A stretch of DNA of 16,099 nucleotides from assembly GCA_018716795.1 (NCBI GenBank), contig DVJK01000193.1:1-16099 (forward strand), given 5' to 3'. Shown piece after piece: positions 13,079-16,099 of the stretch. Position numbers and translations under genes: made by a program. Positions within the stretch are counted from its first letter, which is position 1. Every line of letters starts with the position of its first letter. Below the pieces are notes generated by a model that made no database searches, was not told where the DNA came from, and saw only the letters and a program-made list of their open reading frames with translations. Origin of the DNA: Candidatus Scatomorpha merdipullorum. Lineage in GTDB: Bacteria; Bacillota; Clostridia; Oscillospirales; Oscillospiraceae.

Positions 13079-13350
13079 CTTTCCTCCCCAATATACTCCC
13101 GCTCCGCCCGCGGTATGCCGCGGCGGTATTTCAATTGCTCTGTTCAAACTGCTGAAAAGTGTTAATCAAATTTGTAATATGTTACAGTTCCTTTTGCCGG
13201 GCAGCTTCCGTTTTGCAACAAATCCCTGTGCTGTACCACTATGCTGTGTTATAAATACTTCATTAGATTGGGTTGCTTTTGATGAAAAAACGTTTCTGTC
13301 AACTGTCATAAATACATAAAATATTCTCGCAAATTTCGTCGTCTATTGGC
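13079..13350 (-). other. Long AT-rich leader, possible interspersed repeat
   Basis: About 270 bases separate the promoter at 13351-13379 from the EFR1-type gene. From 13350 to about 13140 the DNA is far more AT-rich than either flank. Two overlapping frames without ribosome sites occur on the minus strand: 13166-13309 (47 codons from ATG) and 13162-13239 (25 codons from GTG, containing VQHRDLLQNG and GTVTYYKFD). Neither is a convincing gene. GTAACATATTAC (near 13183) is close to palindromic. The segment may be a regulatory leader or a small repeat element. Confidence 0.4.
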
Positions 13351-13379
13351 ATTATAGCACGTTGTTCAGGCTTTGGCAA
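13351..13379 (-). promoter_or_regulatory. Promoter of the EFR1/AbfD-like operon
   Basis: On the minus strand TTGCCA (13374-13379, 5 of 6 matches), a 17-base spacer and a perfect TATAAT (13351-13356). Start near 13344, giving a leader of about 265 bases before the first gene. The promoter lies between the ComEC terminator and the AT-rich leader. Confidence 0.75.
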
Positions 13380-13427
13380 GCACTATTGTATCTGCGCGGA
13401 AAGAGTTTTCAATTGTAATTTTATGGC

Positions 13428-13461
13428 GCGAAGCGCCGCCCTTTTCGGGGCGGCGCTTCGC
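13428..13461 (-). terminator. Large hairpin after comEC
   Basis: A perfect 14-bp stem (GCGAAGCGCCGCCC / GGGCGGCGCTTCGC) with a six-base loop lies 26 bases past the comEC stop codon. On the minus strand it is followed by GCCATAAAATTAC, so the T tract is poor, but the position and stability make it the likely end of the comEC transcript. Confidence 0.65.
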
Positions 13462-13487
13462 CGGCTCAGGTATGAATTTCCGGCCGC

Positions 13488-15773
13488 TCAGCCGGCTTCC
13501 GAGGGCTCCGGCCGGATGGTGACCGTGCCGTTTTCGTCCGTGCGGTAGAGCTCCGCGCCGGCGGAGCTGAGGCGGACGAGGGCGTCCTCGGTCGGGTGGC
13601 CGAAGCTGTTGTAGCCCACGGAGACGACGACGGTCTCCGGCCGGAGCGTCCGCACGAGCTCCCAGCTGTTCGAGTAGCGCGAGCCGTGGTGCCCCGCCAC
13701 AAGCAGCTCGGCCCGGCCCAGGCGTCCGCTCTCGACAAGCCTCCGCTCCGCCGCCGCGCCGACATCCCCGGTTATGACGGCGTCGTAGTCCCCGAGCGAG
13801 GCGCGGATGACGATGCCGCGCTCGTTCTCGTCGTCGGCCGGCTCCGGCGCCAGGAGGCGTATCTCCAGGCCGCCGAAGGAGACGTCGACGTCCTCGGCGA
13901 CGCAGACGACCTCGGTGCCGCGCTTTTCCGCCGCCGCGAGGATGTCCCGAAGCTCGTCGTCGGAGTCGTCGGCCCCGTCGTGGATATAGAGCCGGGCGAC
14001 GTCCACGCGCATGAGCAGGCGCGCCGCGCCGTTGGCGTGGTCGGAGTGCAGGTGCGTGAGCACGAGGGCGTCTATGCTCCGCCGCCCGCGGCTGAGCAGG
14101 AACTCGCCCGCCGTGTCGCCGGCGTTGTCCCAGCTGCCCTGCCCGCCGCAGTCGACCACGACGGCGTTCCCGCCCGAGAGGAGCACGACGCTCTGGCCCT
14201 GGCCCACGTCGAGGACGCTCACGCTCTCCTCCCTCGCGGTCAGGCGGGCGGCGGATATGAGCACCGCCGCGAGCAGGAGCGCCGAGCAGAGGGCCGGCAC
14301 GAGCGGGCGCAATCCCGCCTTCCCTCTGAAAATCCATGCCGCGATAAAGAGCGCGTAGGTCGCGGCCAGCCACCAGACTATGAGCCGGTCCGCCGTGTAC
14401 ACCGCCGCGAAGGGAACGCGCGCGAGCAGCTCCACCGCCCAGACGAAGTACCGCGCCGGCCAGGCGGCGAGCCAGGCGAGCGCCGCGCCCAGCGGCTGAA
14501 GCGCAAGCCCGGCGAGCGCCGCGGAGAAGCCCAGCGTGAAGGCCAGCGAGGCCGCCCAGAGCGTCAGCAGGTTGGCTATGGGCGCAATCAGCGAGACATA
14601 GCCGAAGACGCCCGCCACTATGGGCAGGGTGAAGGCCTGCGCGCCGACGGAGCTCGCGATTGAGGCGCAGAGCATGGCATAGCGCTTTTTGACGCGCAGG
14701 TCCGCCCTCCGCGGCAGCGGGCCGCGAAGCCGCGCGAAGATGGGCGGCGTGAGCGTGACCATGCCGAAGACCGAGGCGAAGGAGAGCTGCAGGCTCACCG
14801 AGGCGATGCTCATGGGGTTCGCAAAGAGGATTATGAGCAGCGAGAGGGCGAGGCCCGTGAGGCCGTCCTCCTCCCGCCCGAGCAGGAAGGCGGTCATGAC
14901 CAGCAGCTGCATGACGCAGGCCCTGACCACCGCCGGCGTGCAGCCCGCCATGAGCGTGAAGAGTATGACGACGGGCATACCCCATGCGGAGGCCCTCCGG
15001 CGGCCGACGAGGCGCGTCATCGCCGAGCAGAGGAAGCCCAGGTGCATGCCTGATACGGACACGATGTGCGCCACGCCCGTCACGGAGAGCGCGGCGTCCA
15101 GCTCCGCGTCGTCGTAGATGCCGTGCGTGTCGCCGAGGAGGAGGCCCTGCATCATCTCCAGCACGTCCGCGGGAAAGCAGCGCTCGACCGAGCGGCTCAT
15201 CGCCTCGAGCAGCTCCTGCGGGAAGTACAGCAGGCTGCGCCAGTCGCGCCCGCTCCCCTGCTCCGAGACGAAGTAGGCGCGCAGATGCGTGCCCCGCGCG
15301 GCGTAGACGTCCGTCTCCTCGCCGTACTTCTGCGTGGCGTCGATGAATTCCAGCTCCAGCCTCGCGAGGTCGCCCGGGCGCAGCTCTGGCAGGGCCCCGG
15401 CGTAGTCCGCGACGTCTATCCCGAGGGGCGGCTGCCCCGGCTCGGCAAGCTTCACGGACACGGAGGCGTAGAGCCCGTCGCGGTAGGGGTGTTCCGTCAC
15501 GCGCGCGAGGACGGTCCGCGTCGTGCCGGCGTACTCCGCCGCCGCGCCCATGTAGGCGCGATAATAGAGGCCGTGGCGGCCGAGGCCCAGGGCCAGGAAA
15601 AGGAAGAGCAGCAGCCAGGCCGCGCGGCGGTATTCCCGAAGCAGCAGCGCGCCCGGAAGCGCGAGCAGCGCCGCAAGCGCGGCGGCGTACAGCGCCCAGC
15701 CCTCGGGCAGGACGTATTGGGCGAGGGCGCAGCCGCCGGCAAAGGCAAAGCCCGCCCAGGCCAGATAGCGCAT
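13488..15773 (-). CDS. comEC: ComEC/Rec2 DNA-uptake channel
   Basis: A 761-residue full-length competence protein that carries single-stranded DNA across the membrane. It has N-terminal hydrophobic helices (1-65), an outer OB-fold/DUF4131 region (about 80-170), and the competence domain with GLLLGD (210-215) and HIVSVSGMHLGFL (236-248). Eight or more membrane helices run to about 510. The C-terminal metallo-beta-lactamase-like domain (516-761) has DVGQGQS, HLHSDH (574-579), TGD (D670) and GHHGSRYSNS (694-703), so the nuclease-like metal site is complete. GGGAGG seven bases before ATG 15773 sets the start. It stands alone: no comEA or other competence gene is in the window. A strong hairpin follows the stop, and tRNA terminators lie upstream. 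A longer open frame in another phase of the same strand is a GC artefact. Confidence 0.95.
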   Translation of the reverse strand: MRYLAWAGFAFAGGCALAQYVLPEGWALYAAALAALLALPGALLLREYRRAAWLLLFLFLALGLGRHGLYYRAYMGAAAEYAGTTRTVLARVTEHPYRDGLYASVSVKLAEPGQPPLGIDVADYAGALPELRPGDLARLELEFIDATQKYGEETDVYAARGTHLRAYFVSEQGSGRDWRSLLYFPQELLEAMSRSVERCFPADVLEMMQGLLLGDTHGIYDDAELDAALSVTGVAHIVSVSGMHLGFLCSAMTRLVGRRRASAWGMPVVILFTLMAGCTPAVVRACVMQLLVMTAFLLGREEDGLTGLALSLLIILFANPMSIASVSLQLSFASVFGMVTLTPPIFARLRGPLPRRADLRVKKRYAMLCASIASSVGAQAFTLPIVAGVFGYVSLIAPIANLLTLWAASLAFTLGFSAALAGLALQPLGAALAWLAAWPARYFVWAVELLARVPFAAVYTADRLIVWWLAATYALFIAAWIFRGKAGLRPLVPALCSALLLAAVLISAARLTAREESVSVLDVGQGQSVVLLSGGNAVVVDCGGQGSWDNAGDTAGEFLLSRGRRSIDALVLTHLHSDHANGAARLLMRVDVARLYIHDGADDSDDELRDILAAAEKRGTEVVCVAEDVDVSFGGLEIRLLAPEPADDENERGIVIRASLGDYDAVITGDVGAAAERRLVESGRLGRAELLVAGHHGSRYSNSWELVRTLRPETVVVSVGYNSFGHPTEDALVRLSSAGAELYRTDENGTVTIRPEPSEAG

Positions 15774-15862
15774 ACCCTCGCCTCCCTCTCTCGTGCTGCA
15801 CCCATGATATCACATTTTATGCCAAGATTCCACAAAATCGCGCAAAAACCGCGCCGGAGCGC

Positions 15863-15890
15863 AAAAAAGCCGCAGCTTTCTCTGCGGCTT
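15863..15890 (-). terminator. Second terminator after the tRNA remnant
   Basis: On the minus strand AAGCCGCAG / CTGCGGCTT (9-bp stem, AGAAAG loop) is followed by TTTT. It sits 21 bases beyond the first terminator and insulates comEC from transcription arriving from the right. Confidence 0.75.
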
Positions 15891-15904
15891 GGGATGCGTT
15901 GGCA

Positions 15905-15942
15905 AAAAAGACGCCGGAGCAAAGCGGACTTTGCTCCGGCGT
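15905..15942 (-). terminator. Native terminator of the tRNA-Arg gene
   Basis: A perfect 14-bp stem pairs 15911-15924 with 15929-15942 (ACGCCGGAGCAAAG / CTTTGCTCCGGCGT) and is followed on the minus strand by CTTTTTT. It begins at the last base of the tRNA CCA end, so the tRNA 3' half and its terminator are still together. Confidence 0.88.
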
Positions 15943-15986
15943 GGCACCCCTGGCGCGACTCGAACGCACTACATTCCGCTTAGGAG
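15942..15986 (-). pseudogene. 3' half of a tRNA-Arg(CCU) gene
   Basis: On the minus strand the sequence reads anticodon loop CTCCTAA (15980-15986, anticodon CCU), 3' anticodon stem GCGGA, variable loop ATGTA, a T arm GTGCG TTCGAGT CGCGC (15953-15969, one G-U pair), acceptor strand CAGGGGT, discriminator G and an encoded CCA (15942-15944). The 5' half is missing: immediately upstream of the loop the sequence is CCAAA instead of the TCCGC needed to pair with GCGGA, and no ACCCCTG acceptor partner occurs in the remaining 113 bases. The break falls exactly at the start of the anticodon loop, a common crossover site for tyrosine integrases. Other tRNAs with this anticodon stem are possible, but the CCU loop points to Arg. 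Confidence 0.75.
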
Positions 15987-16099
15987 TTTGGCGTTTCTTT
16001 TGGTACGATATACCCATCATAACTTCCCATTATTTTTGATTCGCTATGACATTGTGTGGTTACTGGTCAATCTGCACAAAAATCCGTAAAATGCCGCCT
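15987..16099. other. AT-rich DNA abutting the tRNA break
   Basis: This end segment is markedly AT-rich compared with the comEC region. It contains a short minus-strand open frame whose stop codon TAA lies inside the tRNA anticodon loop (ending VPKETPNS). I recognise no gene. It is plausibly the terminal part of an element integrated into the tRNA gene. Confidence 0.45.

Noticed and set aside
13166..13309. 47-codon minus-strand frame in the EFR1 leader
   Set aside because: No ribosome site, overlaps a second equally open frame, and lies in AT-rich DNA; kept only as part of the leader/repeat observation.
13366..15813. Minus-strand open frame of 815 codons overlapping comEC in another phase
   Set aside because: It is rich in Arg, Ala and Gly with no family signal, while the 761-codon frame has all ComEC motifs and a good ribosome site. 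High GC leaves long false frames.
15817..16020. 67-codon minus-strand frame over the tRNA remnant
   Set aside because: It reads straight through the tRNA 3' half and two terminators, so it is not a gene.
1..16099. CRISPR array, rRNA, insertion sequence or complete tRNA
   Set aside because: No regularly spaced repeats, no rRNA-like sequence, no transposase and no complete cloverleaf were seen on either strand.

Overview
The window looks like chromosomal DNA of a high-GC anaerobic member of Clostridia (Bacillota), probably a gut organism. The basis is the family mix: a ProXp-ala-type editing enzyme, an SLH-domain wall protein, a ComEC channel, an oxygen-sensitive 4-hydroxybutyryl-CoA-dehydratase-like [4Fe-4S] flavoprotein, a flavodoxin/ferredoxin fusion, strong GGAGG ribosome sites and TTGACA/TATAAT promoters. 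Most genes are visibly GC-rich. Three stretches are much more AT-rich: about 7260-8560, 13100-13425 and 15987-16099. I could not compute composition or run searches.

Layout, left to right. 1-386 has no gene I recognise, only hairpins. 420-971 (-) is a Pro-tRNA editing deacylase with its own promoter and terminator. 1032-1880 (-) is a cysteine-rich multi-pass membrane protein of unknown role. 2082-7258 (-) is a five-gene operon, read from the right: an atypical Ser/Thr kinase with a zinc ribbon, a TerY-like vWA protein, a PP2C phosphatase with a coiled-coil tail, and two paralogous membrane-anchored zinc-ribbon proteins, one of which carries BspA-type leucine-rich repeats. It has an extended -10 promoter at its head and a hairpin terminator at its end. 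The first three genes match the published TerY-P triad (vWA, phosphatase, kinase). The twin membrane adaptors are what make this version unusual.

Divergent from that operon is a DeoR-family regulator (7514-8281, +). After it comes an orphan consensus promoter followed by a foldable leader, a Shine-Dalgarno-like AGGAGG and a terminator, but no reading frame. 8567-10393 (-) is a secreted SLH-domain protein. 10573-13078 (-) is a two-gene redox unit: an EFR1-type flavodoxin/2x[4Fe-4S] protein and an AbfD-like flavoprotein. The latter keeps all four cluster ligands but has replaced three catalytic residues of 4-hydroxybutyryl-CoA dehydratase. Its promoter sits 273 bases upstream, behind an AT-rich leader that may contain a small interspersed repeat.

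13488-15773 (-) is a full-length ComEC DNA-uptake channel. At the right end, 15942-15986 (-) is the 3' half of a tRNA-Arg(CCU) gene, from anticodon loop to CCA, followed by its terminator. The 5' half is replaced by AT-rich DNA. This is what a displaced chromosomal half-site next to an integrated element looks like, so the element should lie beyond the right edge of the window.
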